A DNA stretch of 64,000 nucleotides from Ignelater luminosus. Lineage: Eukaryota; Arthropoda; Insecta; Coleoptera; Elateridae. The notes under the pieces are model-generated. The model had not been told where the DNA came from. It was given only the letters and a program-made list of their open reading frames with translations, and did no database searches. The translations under genes were made by a program, and so were the position numbers. Position 1 is the first letter of the stretch; the number at the start of each line of letters is the position of its first letter. This document shows, piece after piece, positions 11,590-26,100 of the stretch. Location: assembly GCA_011009095.1 (NCBI GenBank), contig VTPC01008715.1:37012-101011 (forward strand), in the 5' to 3' direction.

Positions 11590-14500
11590 CACAAAGATGT
11601 GCAAAACGAACTCACTGCAGCGTATAATACGCTGCCCACTGCCAGTGCTTTAATGATTTTCAGTATCTTTAGACAAATAAACTTAAGAAATGCCAGGTTT
11701 TTAACTTGTTTTCTCGTTTTCCAATGAAATTACGTTTTTGACTCTTTTTGGATCTGTACTTTCATATGCTACACGTTTTAGTATTATCTTCCTCAATATA
11801 GTCAAAATCAAAATTTAAAGCATTCAGGCCTTTAGCCTACTTTTTAACCCTACTAACAGGAAACACAAGAATGCAGACAAAATTTCATTGGTATCATCTT
11901 TAGGTCTGTGTAGTGGTCTAATGTTCCTAAAAGTATGATTCGATAAATCCTCCCTGTAGGTCAAATGTATGCAGTATTAACTATTGTGCACTACCTTTAT
12001 TCATCCATTCAAACTGTAATAAATAATTTAATAATCTTTTAGGTATTAAAGATCATATAATTATTGTCTAACAAAATGTAAAGATAATTATTGTTTAAAA
12101 TAGTTATGTATCTAGCATATCTACTTTTTTTCCAACTTCCTTATACTCACAAATTCAGATATTAAAGTTCAAATTTGAGCAATTTTGTCTAAATCAATAA
12201 GCACCACCAGCAGCTAGTGCCACGTCTTAGTTTGGATTCAATGGCAAACCAAAGAGCCTTGACCATAAAGTAAACTATTTCTGGATATTCTCACTGACAT
12301 ATAGTTTTGGTTTTTAATTTGGGCAAATAATGCTATGATTGGTTTCCAAACTGTATATTAATAGGTAATAAAAGGATAGGAAAATGAAATCTCTGAGCTG
12401 ATCACAGTGTACAGTTAAGTAGGTGGTCATGCTTACCTTGAACCACTTTTATTGAATTTGAGAGACAATAAAAATTCAAAATCCATGGAGTTTCGCGATG
12501 ACTGAAAACATTTGCAATTTGCTTTAATATTAACTATACGATAGAAAAAGGCATTGTATATTAAATTTAACTATCTATAGAAACAACAAAGCATATAATA
12601 TATTCTTTATTTTGTTACAAGTTATTGTCAAAAGTTTAAAAAACAAAAAGGACGCCATATCAAAATAGGCCTAGGGCGCAATCAAACCTAAATCCGCTTC
12701 TGACAATATCTGTCCAGTATCAGTCTAGTTCAATATCAGATCAGTAGTCAATAAATTTTAAATAAATAGGTAGATATTCTATTCACAGTCATGGAAATAT
12801 AAGATTGGCACACAAAAGATCAACACTCGACACTATAGTTTTCACCAAGGAAAAGCCTTCACTGGGAAATTCAGAACAATAATTGAATTTTCACCAACAA
12901 AGATAAATTGCCATATCAGCCCGACTGCATGTACAATTTTAAGAGCAGGAAAACCCAGAGACAAGGTCTGTAATGACCCTTTAATTATTTCCATACTAAT
13001 ACTAATCGATCTACATTTATAATTGTACAATCTGTAAAATCTTTATCTGTGCTTATGCTATATAAAATAAATGCACACCAATTTTGTCACTAAACTAAAA
13101 CATAACAAAAGCACCAAGATCTCTAGATCTCCAAGATGGGCAACATTTTTCTAATTTAACCAACTTTATATATCTATTACGGTTTATGACATCCCTTCAG
13201 TATACCTACATAAAGAAAACACTATATATAACAGAATCACTTTTATTTTTGGAAAATTATTAGTAAGCAAATGGTTTTTACATTTACATTACTACTTTTT
13301 ATTAATAATTTTTTATCAATTTTTAAAAATGCAATTTATGTTGTTAGATATCAACCTAGATGAGTGTTTTTATGATAAGAGAACAATAAGTAATATCCAG
13401 CACCTTTAAAATGAAAATCAGGAAATTCAGAAAACCTAAAATGAAACGGCAAAGATTATACAAGAATTCCAGAATATTATATTTCAAAACTTTCTGAAAA
13501 TAAAATTATAATTCAAATTGGTTTCATTTCTCTGGGTATACAACCATATACTAAAACCTTAGCAAAAACCAAAGCGTGTTGCTTTATAGATAGAAAAATT
13601 AAATCACCAAAGTCTATTCTACATCAGATTCAAAAATCTGGTGTGATAACTGAATAATGATGAAATGGCATCTTCTATCATAATACTGCATTTCTGCAAT
13701 TACTAATAACTTATAAGTAAGGAAATATTAAAATGTCTAGTGTACCTACCAGAAAATATCACATGATCTCACTTTCAATTATCTATGATGTCTTTATTAG
13801 TTTTGTGGCTACCTGGATTTGCAAATTCTCACTTAATTAGAGAATAGTGTAACTATCAAGGCTTTCTTGTGAATTTCTCAATTTTCAAGTTAACCAAGTT
13901 TAGTTTTAATATAGTTGAATACAAGTTCACTATACTTAGTGTCTCTTTCTCTTTAGAATTGCAACTTCTCCAGCACATAGTCACTATGCACTGATTTTGC
14001 AATAAGAGCAGGTTCATCTAAAGGAAGGTATTCTGTAGCTTTTACAGTAACATGTGGCCACATGCAAATTATGAAATGCGTGCCCTAGTAATTTATTCAT
14101 TTTTGTTTTATGCTGCAAACCTACAAACGAAGACGTATTATAAATAATAGCTTGAACTCGCCTTAAACATAAGCAGCTTGGTTATAAACAACACAAATAT
14201 AGACAAAATTAATATGTTATTATGCAGAATGTTCTGCAGTAATCTCTTAACTCTATGTAACCTGCAATCTCACAAATATCTCTGAAATGCATACAAGGAT
14301 CCTAAGTCCTAATGAATGGTGCACGTACTACAGCAAATTTTATTTCACAGCATTAAGTTCTTATTTTTTGGAAACTCGGATCTGTTCATACATACATGAA
14401 ATTATGATGTGGACTTACAAAAAACCTGCATAGAATGGGAGTACTGAAAAATTTAAGTGAAGGGTGGCAAAACAGTTGTTCAGTGGTAACATAATTACAT

Positions 14501-17330
14501 CATTCATTTATGTATAACAACCTTCAAGAAAATAAAATTTTTCTTCCATCTATTAACCCTATTTTTTTAATATACTTACTTTCTTTCTTCTTACTTTCTG
14601 TAAACCACTATAATTTAAAAATTCTATATCAATGTTTAATTTAAGAATATTATTCAACATTATTTATTAAAGTCTACGATGTAAAATTTTGTTATTGATA
14701 CAAAAAAGACAGTTAAGTCAAGATAGCCATGTCAGCACCATTAAGACAGCAGACACCTATTATTCATTATTGCTCAAGCTTGATAATAAAATTAATCAGA
14801 TTAGTCAAATAGCATGCTTGTTCTCAAGTTATTAATTTACATATAAAAAATGTCATTTGACAATTTTCAGATTTTTAATATAAAATGTCGGATAATGACA
14901 CTTCATATGCCAGAAACTGAACCTTAAACACAGATAATTAGATTGTTCTAAAATCATCATGTAAACTCCGTTTCTATCATTATCAACCTTGCAAATGCAG
15001 TCTAGTTGTGACTTTTATGATGTAATTTACAATTGAGAACATGCACATAATGTACATTGGGAGCAGAAATAAAATGAAGATATCTATCTCTTTTCTATTA
15101 ATTACAAACCCTATTTTTTATCCTTTATTAATCGTAGTATCATATAAATAAACAATTATAGATATAGATATGTTTGTTTTACCCCCAACATACATTTCTC
15201 GCACATTTTCGATTATAACACAGTAACACAACAAAACTGTCTCAAGTCACAACTGTATTGTACTAGTCATAAATAACTTTGACTTTCTGTTGTTTTGTTC
15301 ACATGGTAGTTGATTAAACAAGAAAATGGTAACCTACTGTAGCCTGCAAAGCCTTTGAATTTTACTCAAAAATTCTATTATGTGAGTCCATCAATTTAAG
15401 TTACATGTTGCTGCTGTTCACACAAGGTACAACTAAAAGTCACAATCACCTTGCCATATAACTTAGTTCTCTGCTTTGGATTTACACAATTTGCAACTGA
15501 ATGTACAGAATGAAGACGGTGAAAATCCATGACCTACTTAGCACATTTCTCAAAACTTCTTTTTAATCTCTCCAATTCTAAGGTGAAGAGTTCAATAAAT
15601 TTTTTTCCAATTTATCAAAAACATAAAAACTTGATAAAACCCTTTACATCACTTACCAATCTAGTGTCCATCCACTATTAAATCAAGCGTATAGTTTTAA
15701 GTTATACTCGATAAGTAGTAACCACTGAATAAGGCATAACACTTCATAATGACTTAATGAGTGTCGATCTGATTATACTATTATTTTTTAGTGATTATCA
15801 AACAAAATTTTCTCATATGAGGAAATTTTTTTAAACTGCCAATGATATACAGGGTAAATCTGTCGAATTTCCATGCCCTACTGTTTTATATATAATATAA
15901 TATTATTATCAATATCTAGTGAATGGCTAGTAATACCTACTGGAGATTGGTAGTTTTCTTTCATCTTCATTTCCACAGCCTTCTTATCAGTGATGTAGCA
16001 GTTTCCCTGCCACAATATGATTTCTTTATAATGTCTTTAATAATTATAAATCATTCTTGTGGGTCAATTGATACCCTGCACTGCAGTCTATTGCTGCACC
16101 ATTGCTTCTTATCCTATATACTTGATACATTCTATATAAAAGTCTATTATGTGATTATAGCCGCCATTTTGAAATCACATTGTTATAATTACATAATTGA
16201 ATAGAAAACTCGAAGCTTATCTATCAAGAAGATTAAGAAATACATAGTGTAATCGCTGTTTTACCTGCGATCAAGAGAAAAAGAACTGTCAAGGAAAAAT
16301 AAAATTGAAATGCTGGCAACAATGCAAAATGCAACACAAACAATTATATGCAGTGTTGACTATGACTAATTTATATCCTTAAATTTTGTAAAAATGACAT
16401 CTGTTGTCAATATCTAAAAAAGTGTATCCAGTTTTAATAGCCATTCTGTATTCACATATAAAGTGCTAATTTATTAAAAGAAAAGATTTGAAGCCACTTC
16501 CTCTTATACCAGAAATTAAACCAAACTTTTCTTTAGTTGTAACAGCTCCATCATCCTACGCTCTTCACATTTTTAAAAATATATTTTAAGTAATAAGTGG
16601 CAGGCTGTTACATGCCGTTTTGTGTCGAAGCATACATAATCTGCATTATTAAACCGTCGCTTGATACCATTCTGGATTTAATGTATAACAACATTTTGTT
16701 AAAGTAAGGTTATTTGGAAGTACTAAGCCAAGGTATTATAATTATACCAGATATGGCACACCTATTCCACTTTTAATGATTATTTGGGTTCCATAAAAGC
16801 AAGTGGTAAGAGGACTAGTACTAGGAATGTTTAAAGCAAAGACCATAAACCAAAACATAACAATAAATCATTTTGGAATATTCTAAATTCACAATTCAAA
16901 TTGAAATGTTTACCATATACCACGATTAGATGTTACCACAACTCACAAATAAGGTCCACTAATAATTTCATGAATACATATTATACTTACATAGAAATAG
17001 AAAATGTTCTTGAAACTTTGCAATGTGAGCATTCATAATTACTGGCAATTATACATTGATGTTGGTTGTTTTGTAGTAGTATAAATTTGAGGTTAGGTTT
17101 CCTATATCAAGTATTAATATCAAATAAGTATTCTTTATATATTTGTAATTCTCAAAAAAAAGAATCTTAACATACTTTAAACACATTTACGAAATTTCTA
17201 ATTTCTTGTGAAAATAAAAAGTTTCTAAACTTAAGAGTCAACATGTTAAGTATAGTTTAGTTAATTTATTATTTCAGTATTTTCCAGTTAGCATTACAAT
17301 TTGAAAGCATTGCATGTTTTATCCTACTAT

Positions 17331-17519
17331 AGGGTTGCCAGATGTCCCATATATACAAGATCGCTCCAAAATTTGACGTCCCATACTATACTTGTAGCAC
17401 CAAAATGTTCCGCATCAGAGAGGACCCCCCATGTCTGGTTTGGAGTTCAAGGCACTCACAAATTTCTCTTTGCTTTTTCATATTGTTCCCTATTTATTTA
17501 TACGAAATCTGGCAACTCT
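17331..17519. mobile_element. small MITE with GTTGCCAGAT termini
   Basis: The left end AGGGTTGCCAGAT pairs with the right end ATCTGGCAACTCT, with one mismatch in 13. The interior of about 160 bp is more GC-rich than the flanks and has no conserved protein. The target duplication is unclear. Confidence 0.5.
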
Positions 17520-18336
17520 ACCCTACTACAAACTTATTGCATTAAATTTAGTAATGAATAGTAATCTTCGGAAACAAAAAAACATAAATAAACATGTAGA
17601 ATAAATAACTTTTATAAACATGAATATTTTCTAAGCATGGGTGCCTTTACAATCTCATATTTTCAAGGTAGATGACTAATACTTACCTATATAACAGACG
17701 TACTCACTCCGTAGGTTGAAACTTAACAGAGCATTGCTTCAAATCACTGTTTACTCAAAGATAATGTGGACAACTAAATATCAATGTGTACTGTTCCAAA
17801 GCAATCATACATTTTTCAAACTTAGCCACATACTTTGTAGCGTGAAATTTGAAGGAAAAAATGAGTTTTTGTTATTTTTAAAATTTAGAAAATATAAAAA
17901 TCATCTGAAATCCAACAGAAATTACAATTATTACAATGTTATCAATTTTCTTGCAATAATTTCTTTTGGACTTCATAAATTTTCTACAGTGATAAAAACA
18001 ACTATAATACTCTATTTCGTTTACGCTTATTTGTTGATACAAAATATTGTTAAATATCTTGTTTTGAAACACTTCTCTCTTATATACACAGAATTCTGCA
18101 AAGCAATGTTTGTTTTATATAATAAATGTAACAATTCTGCCAAAATATGTAGTTTAATTATACATATGTTGATAAAAACAATGTATTTAACATGTAAACA
18201 AATAACAAACTGGAGGTGAATCAAGAACAACCTGATGTTAAGGAAATTTCGATAAAATGGATAAGTCTATAATATCAAAATATAACAAACATAAAAATGG
18301 TACTTCCAAACCAGCTTCCCAAAAAAAATTGATACA

Positions 18337-18777
18337 CTATTTCCTATTATCCTGGTCACAATCACGACTTATGTGACCTGGTTTGCCACATATGTAACAC
18401 GTTTTTGTGCTTTCTGGGCAGTTTCTGGACAAATGTCCCCTCTTGTTACAGTTGTAACAAGCTTGTCCTGCTGCAGATCCTCCACCATCTGGGCAGCTAC
18501 GAGCAATATGACCAGGTTTGTTACAGTTGTAACAAGACGGTTCATCAGGGCTCTGAGGGCAATCTTTGGCGAAATGTCCCTCCCCATTACACCTGTAGCA
18601 TCGTTCTGATTCTTCTTTGCACTCCCGTGCAAAATGACCAAATCTATTGCATTTATAGCATTTCTCGCGTCCTCTGTTAAAACTATCGCGTGATCCGCTA
18701 TCTCGTCCACCAGGTTGAGAACATTCACGAGCAAAATGTCCTGGCCGACTGCATTTATAACACACAGTTGAACTCAT
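18337..18777 (-). CDS. CNBP: CNBP-like CCHC zinc-knuckle nucleic-acid-binding protein
   Basis: A single coding exon gives 146 aa. Six CX2CX4HX4C knuckles lie at about residues 6-19, 40-53, 60-73, 82-95, 107-120 and 126-139. A Gly/Arg/Ser linker between knuckles 1 and 2 ([15 protein letters not shown]) stands where vertebrate CNBP has its RGG box. Vertebrate CNBP has seven knuckles; six is the number I recall for fly CNBP. The family binds G-rich single-stranded RNA and DNA and affects translation and transcription. The start ATG at 18777 lies 10 bases inside the exon, after an acceptor (GTTTCAG, exon from 18787), so a 5' untranslated intron is present; a probable leader exon lies near 21.1-21.3 kb. 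No pseudogene sign: the frame is intact, and a spliced leader argues against a retrocopy. Confidence 0.95.
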   Translation of the reverse strand: MSSTVCYKCSRPGHFARECSQPGGRDSGSRDSFNRGREKCYKCNRFGHFARECKEESERCYRCNGEGHFAKDCPQSPDEPSCYNCNKPGHIARSCPDGGGSAAGQACYNCNKRGHLSRNCPESTKTCYICGKPGHISRDCDQDNRK

Positions 18778-18787
18778 CTTTGCTTAT

Positions 18788-21700
18788 CTGAAACAATATT
18801 CAAGATTGTAATCTTCTAACTGATAATAGCTTCGGCGTGGCCTGAACCTTAGAAAATATAAAATAATTTGAAGTTTATTACTAAGGATGTATAAAAATAA
18901 ACAGATAAATTATCAAATTGTTCAATCTAAACAAAAACAATGATATGATTGCTTTTAATTGTATTGTGATTATTATTATTATTTTATTTATATACAGATA
19001 GGCAATTCAGTGATAAAAATGCAGAATAATTATAAACATCTTTCAGTTCTTATTTAGATTATATTTTATTTTTAAGTAATACTTGAGCAATGCAGTTACA
19101 TTACTTACATATGAAATAAATGAACCACTAAACGTTTTTCAATTTTTTTACAAGACTGCTTGTTTTTTGTTAAAATGATCCCAATGCATATCTAATTGTT
19201 GTAAAACTAGACATTTTAATTGATTAATTTTTCCAGTCTAGAAAATGAAAAATAAAAAGTAATATGTTCAGATGCAGTAGTTTTTTCTCTATAAAATAAT
19301 TAGGGAAGAGAATAGTTCGACATAAAAAATTTACTATTGAAATCCGTATGGTGAGTTATCTAATTCCACGCCCGGTATGACTCACTGTAAGTTGTTTTTT
19401 TTTTTAAATTTAGCAATTCTAGTTTGTCTTTTGGCTTTAAAATGGAAAAGTTCACTATTAACAAGCGTAATTAATTTAAACCTGCCTTACCATCCCTAGC
19501 AAATGCACTCCTCCAGTTTGCCCCTAGTTGTTATCTTTGAGATAAATACAGCTCATTCCAAATTGATTTGAATGGTAAAATCCAACAAAAGAAAACAGCC
19601 CTATTACACTCGCTATTATTCTATAAATGCACTTTTTAGTAACAGAAGTTACTAGTAATGCTGTTTGTCAAAAATATGTTGAGGTTATGTATTTCATCAA
19701 TGCAGGAATTTAGTACTCTACAGTTTTTTGAACCATTCAGATAGAATCTGGAATGAAATGTACTTTGGGTGTACTTAATGGGGATTTTAGTGGTTAAGTC
19801 CTGCGAAGATAGTAGTATTTATGGATTTTATTGTTTTTCAATAAAATATCTGTAAATAAGAAAACTAGGGCAAACATGCTGAAAGAATAAAAAAACACTA
19901 CCTTATTCTGTAATATTTCCAACCATATACAGCAATATCTCAATATTAATGTTATAATCAATAATCTAAAATCATCTTAAGTGGCTAAGTACTGGAACAG
20001 TTACCCCGTATTAAGTATGTTTACCAAAAGCATATCTAATTATTTCTGTACAGATAAGGAAAAACCACTGATAATATTTGTAAATGGTTTCTCAAATAAA
20101 ATTTGATGAAGTAATTTTCCAAAAATAAAATATAAATCAAAATTATTATAAAATGATGATCTATCAAATTAAAGGAAAAAAAACTACATGTGGCTCATTT
20201 AAATGCACAATAGTTGAATTCTCTTTTCACCTTAATCAGGATCTAAATTGAGTTTTACATTATTTTTCTGTATTCTTTTCTATAACAAAATTACAACTAA
20301 TTATTAATTAAATAACCTTGATTAGATACCAGCAAATATTAGATGTTCGTAATTGGCACTGTTAGAAGCCGTATGATGCAGTCATACAACAAAAGTGAAT
20401 GAATAACAGTTAGTTTAATGATATAGATATTAATTATAAACACTCCTTCATGCATTTAAGCAAAAGAGAAATATGTTGGGTATTTCAAATAGAAAGTCAT
20501 GAACATACTATGCATTATCACCATAAACAATCTTATTTAAAAAATTATAAGTATAAATTAATATCCTACATATTGGTAATATGATAAATGTTGATAATAT
20601 GTTTCACTAATTAAAAACGACATACAATAATCACCCCTTGGATATAATAATTTGTGTTAACTGAATAAAATATAATTATATTGACAACCCCAAACTCACC
20701 ACTATTCACCATCAATAGTAGGTATGTTCACTATTATTTCGTTCTGCATAAGACACGTAGAAAATGCGTTTTGGGAAAGTTTAGAAAACTTTCTAAGAAT
20801 TGTACAAATGGTTTTAATATGCCACAAGCATATTTTACATTTAGGTAAAGATAAGTGGTGGCTATTTTTAGATTATATTTCTACAAGCTTTAAAAGAAGA
20901 ATGTTCGCCAAATTAACGTTACAGTTTAAACATTACACCCTTTAAAATAGTTTCGGAAACGCGATATATACAATTAATACACCAACAACTTGCACATAGT
21001 ACACGTGTGAAGGCATACATGTTTGTATGTCATGAAAAAAAAAGTAGGCAAAATTATGACGTACCTTGCGTATAATTCAAGTGGTAACAAATTTAATAAC
21101 GTGCGTGGGAAAGGCAGGCAAATCGATGGTAAAACCATAAATACCCATTCAACCCACAACAACGAAATGTCCAGCAAGGTTACCACGAACACTTCGCAAA
21201 AAAATCGGGTACAATCTGAGACTGAAGCCGGTAGTCTTTGCATAAATCAAATATACAACCTATTCGTGTGGTGATTTGGTGTACGTAGCGTTTCCTTTTA
21301 GCTTTATAGCGGGAATTTCAAATATAATACCTAAAATAAAATTTTTCCGTTTTATTTTGCGCAGTAATATTAGTATTATTAATTTAGGTTGTTTGTTATT
21401 AAACTTTAATTTTTTCTTCTAATTATTACTGCAATTTATCTCGTTTTCAGTAACTAAAACAGTCCAAATAAGTTTTCTGTCAATTATACAGCAAGGTGCA
21501 AAATAAGAGTGAAGTAATTTATACAGGGTACTCCATAGAAATGACATAAAATTTACTTCAACTCACTTTAATTTATTACATTTTATAAATTTGCTACTGC
21601 CGTTAGACAGACATAAAGCAGTATGTATTTATAAGCTAAGTAAATTTAAGGTTAAGCAATTAATCACAGTTAACACGTTTAACGTCGAAGTAACCTATCC

Positions 21701-23170
21701 ACAATTAACAAAGTTTTTTCTGTCTGTCAAAAATTGATAAAGCCTTTTATAAAAATGCAACTGTATTTCTTTGTTACAACCTTAAAATTAAAACTTTTCT
21801 AAATAAATAAGAAAAATAGATAAACCGAGATTATGTGATTTTAAAGTTTAAACGGCAATTTTGCTTGTTTTAAAAAAAGTTATTAAAATTTAAAAACGTA
21901 AAGAATAAAATACCTATCTAAAAAATTACAAAATTAGATTGCTTGGCCATAGTCCAGTTGCGAAGATTCATGCGAATGTAAGCAATAGCATTTTTTGGTA
22001 AATTGTCAACATCGTATATTGCAAGCACTGTTGTATAACAGAAACGTAACCTAGAATCAATGTCTAGAATAACCTGAATTTGAGATGAATGTAACAAATA
22101 ATGAAGTCCCTAAGCATGCTGCTGGGAACGGCAACTTAGTAATAAAAAAGTGGCAATATCAATGTCATAAAACGTGTACAGCATATACCCTGTCTTATTT
22201 CTATAATTCTAACTCATTTCAAATTTTTAGGGTTTTAATTGGATGCACTGTTATACCCCAAACTTAATTATGTTGGTGTCACTACTTCTAGTTACAAACA
22301 CAAAACACACGTCAAAAATTTCTCACTAGAAAACTTTTCGTCAAAAAAATGTCTTATAGGTCATGTTGCAATGCAGTAAATTTGTTTTTATGTGCAAATC
22401 ATTTTCATTGCAATTTATATTAAAGTAATGAACACGAAAAATAAATTTCTATTTCAAATAAAAAACATAGGTAACTTTAAAATATGAGAATATTTTTGAA
22501 TGAAAAAAGAATTTCAAAGTTAGTCTAGTTAGATTTAGATTAAATATATTAGTTAAATATATGACTAATTAATTAACAGCAAACCAGAGAACAGCAATAA
22601 TATAATGGGAGTAGCACAATAAGCTAACAGACTGCGGTGTACTGGAAATTGGATAGCTTCCAGGAAGAAAAAAAAGTAGAATAGATTCCGACGTAAACTT
22701 CAGTTAGCATATAAAGAAGAAGATATGATCTGGAATTGATTAGAGTTTCTAAATGTAAATTTAACAACAGATTGCACATTAAATTTTTAGGGGTTCTAGA
22801 ATGATGCATTACATAGATTTTTAAGTATTTGGTAGTTGGTAACCACCGTGATCTCTGTGTTGGTAACAGGAAATAATGATGAAACAGGGCGAATCGGGAA
22901 AATGGAGAAAATAGAAGGGGGAATTTTGAAATGTTGAAGTGTATTAAAAGTCATACCTTTATTTGTAGGAAAATGTGTCTTTTGTTTAATAAAGTACATT
23001 GGATTTAATCATTTCTGATAAAATAATTGTTTAAACAGTCAATCAAGCCTTTATAGTAAACGCATTATTAATATAAATAACGTATTTGGGTAAATATAAC
23101 CTTAATCTACATTTTACTAATTGTGCATCTTCATCTATTAGAGTACTGAAAGATAAGAATAAATGAAAGG
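18788..23170. other. CNBP leader intron and intergenic DNA up to PIG-K
   Basis: From 18788 to about 21064 this is the inferred 5' untranslated intron of the CNBP gene. From about 21290 to 23170 it is the space between the divergent CNBP and PIG-K genes. A lone TACAGGGTA element end lies near 21525. No other conserved coding sequence was recognised. Confidence 0.4.
21065..21290 (-). other. probable noncoding leader exon of the CNBP gene
   Basis: This stretch is clearly less AT-rich than its surroundings. On the minus strand it ends with a good donor, CGCAAG then GTACGT (donor from 21064). It lies 2.3 kb upstream of the acceptor that precedes the CNBP start codon. A first noncoding exon followed by a long intron is common in CNBP genes. 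The 5' limit is a guess from base composition; only the donor is visible. Confidence 0.4.
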
Positions 23171-26100
23171 ATGATGTTGAGTTTATGTATTATCTTTGTA
23201 TGTACAATTCTAAGCAGTGGAAGTGCAGAGTACATAAAAAAAGTAAGTAAAATCCCAACTGAAGTTGTAAACATACATCTATCTACTTGTTACATTGAGT
23301 ATTAAGTACAAAAAATTGATGTATGGAATAGAAAAGTGGTAAACTTAATATTGAGCTAATGTAAGTACCTACATTTGCTTTTCTCGATAATGGTATACCA
23401 GGATGGAAGCCTGATTCTTTCGTTGACATCTATTCAGTGCTCAAATTGGAATGATTTAACAAAGGGGATACTAAGAAATAGATTCAATTCATAATTTTCA
23501 CAATATCTCATTAGAAGTTTAAGAAATCTAACGAGAAGGATGCTTTTCTCAAAAGAATTTAACAAGGGTAACAGCGGCCTCTTGTATCCTCCTTAATTTG
23601 AGCATTGGATCTATTTAGTATTTATACATTTCTAATTTGTAAATAAATCCTAAATCCTTTATAACTCATTATTTTAATGAAGAATGTATTTCAGGTTGAA
23701 GATTTTGTAAAAAGTGGCCATACAAACAATTGGGCAGTTTTAGTTGATACCTCTAGGTTTTGGTTTAATTATCGCCATGTTGCTAATGTATTATCTATAT
23801 ATAGAAGTGTAAAACGTTTGGGAATTCCAGATAGTCAAATTATATTAATGATAGCTGATGATATGGCTTGCAATCCTAGAAATCCTTCACCTGCAACAGT
23901 ATATAATAATGCTAATCAATTTATAAATGTTTATGGAGATGATGTTGAGGTTGATTATAGGGGTTACGAGGTGTGTAATGATGTATCATTTTGTAATTCA
24001 AAATATTGCAAATTGTTACTTTATGTTTTCTGAAACAAAAATTTTGTGTCTTAAAATATTTGGACGAATAATGTGAAATGCATTACTCTAGGTAACAGTC
24101 GAAAACTTTGTTAGATTGCTAACTGGAAGATTGCCACCAGGTACACCCAGATCCAAACAATTGTTGACTGATGAAGGCAGCAATATTCTTGTGTACTTAA
24201 CAGGTCATGGAGGTGATGGATTTCTTAAATTTCAAGATTCTGAAGAAATCACTAGTCAAGAAATGGCAGATGCTTTAGAACAGATGTGGCAAAAGCAAAG
24301 GTAGGTTTGTTATTAAATTTTGTTTTATGCTTACAAATGCATTTGTTGCTTTTGCATTATGGTAATCTTGCAATGTATTACATGCTGTTTTCTCGGTTCA
24401 CTGCACAACTTCAGATGGTGGTTTTGCTGTGGCTAGAAATAAGAAAAAACCTGGACAAATTTTTTTTAAACATTGCTGAAGTGCTGTAGCTCCCCAAAGT
24501 TTTTCTAAAAAAAAGATGATGTTTTGTATGCTGTATATGTGCATTCACACAGTAGTTTTAAAGACGAATAAATATAAATAGCTCTAAGCTTTAAACTATT
24601 CCTCAGGGAACCTTCTTATGTTCTCAGAATTACATTTTATATATTTCTTTAATATCTTTCTATTCATTGCAAACATTTAAGGATTCATCTTTTGCCATTT
24701 TCCAGGAAATGGCCACATTTACATAAAGATAGAAAACAAATTTTTTCTTATTAAACATGCTACTTAACAGCATTAGAATTCACATAGTTCCCTCAAATAT
24801 GGAGCTATTTGTTAATGCCCATTAGAATGTATTAAAAGCATATTTCTTTTGTTTTAGTAATTGTTGCATAACAAATGCAATTTATTTGACTAAAATGCAC
24901 ATTTGTCATGTGTTTGATATTACAATTAGGTACCCATGGCACACTATTAAGAAAAATGGTTTTCAATTCATAATTTGTACATAAGACAATAACTATATCA
25001 AACTGAAAAGCATTTAAAACATGCTAAGCATTCCATTTAAAATAATTTGTGTTTACTTTCCATCGCTGAAGTAAAACAAAAACACTTTAAAGAAAATCTG
25101 ATCTAGTAAGCTATGACTTTTTTGAGAAAACAAAAACATCAGTAGATTGATCCCCAAAATAGGCAACTTTTTTCTAATTTAAGTAACTTCGTATCTCTTA
25201 TAATTTCTGTAGCATAAACCACTAAGAGTTAATAGAAGGAAATGTCCTGTTTTTACCAAAACTTGGTTGGGGGAGGACGAAGCTTCATAGGGGAGTGTAT
25301 CTCTTAGTTTTGACCTTGGAATATATATATATATACTCAAAGTTGTTCCATGAATTAATTTGTTTTAGATATCACGAATTGTTCTTCATGATTGATACAT
25401 GTCAAGCTGCATCTATGTATGAAAGATTTTATTCACCAAACATTTTGGCTGTAGCTAGTAGTTTAGTTGGGGAAGATTCTTTGTCAGTAAGTATTTTATA
25501 AACATAGAAATTGAATCAGTTGTTCCAAAAAGAAATGTAGCTGATCTAAAAACCAATCATTATTAAAATATCTGATGCCTATTGTCTATGTAAAAAGTTG
25601 TTAAATTCTGTTTTAAGAAATTATACAGTGTTGGGCACTTTAAAAATATTGAGTAATACTGATGCTGTTTGATTAAGATTTTGCATGCAGGGGCTTTGCT
25701 AGTACTAAGGATATTTAAAGTGCTTCATACTTTTGCTCAACACTGTGTTTGAAGTAATAGAATGACTGCTGACATAAGCATACCTACTACAAAGCAATTT
25801 GTAGTAAAAGCCTGCTTTAATAAAAAAATGGACTTACACTTTTGATGCAACTGATTTAATTGTATTCTATGAGTGTATATATTATGAGATTTTATTTGGG
25901 TTAGGAACAGTTAATTGTTGCATTTTACTTTTTTATGAATGAAAATTAAATTCTTCATAGAAATTAATTTTTTCTTAAAAACAATCAAACTCAAAGCTCA
26001 TGTTAACACAAACTTATTGCGAATAGCCAATTTTTGTGTGATTGAAAAACATTATTTCATATAATACAAAACATGTATAATTTTATTTTAATAGCACCAT

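Larger units (their letters stand above)
10190..18336. other. 8-kb intergenic stretch
   Basis: No exon of a recognised protein was seen. Contents are AT-rich DNA, an inverted-repeat MITE at 11374-11589 and another at 17331-17519. A diverged dispersed sequence at about 13122-13195 recurs near 25146-25220 in a PIG-K intron. The SART3 promoter should lie just right of 10190, but no clear TATA box was found. The 167-codon open frame at 17716-18219 is lysine-, isoleucine- and tyrosine-rich and looks like chance AT-rich reading. Confidence 0.55.

Noticed and set aside
17716-18219. 167-codon open frame downstream of the CNBP gene
   Set aside because: Composition is dominated by Lys, Asn, Ile, Tyr and Phe as in AT-rich noncoding DNA, and no family or splice context was recognised.
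18373-18734. Long open frames overlapping the CNBP gene in other frames
   Set aside because: They are shadows of the repetitive zinc-knuckle codons.
20974-21274. Opposing open frames of 83-89 codons
   Set aside because: No conserved features; the GC-richer base composition is better explained by a noncoding CNBP leader exon.
25318-25336. Short TA dinucleotide run in PIG-K intron 3
   Set aside because: Ordinary microsatellite of under 20 bases with no sign of function.
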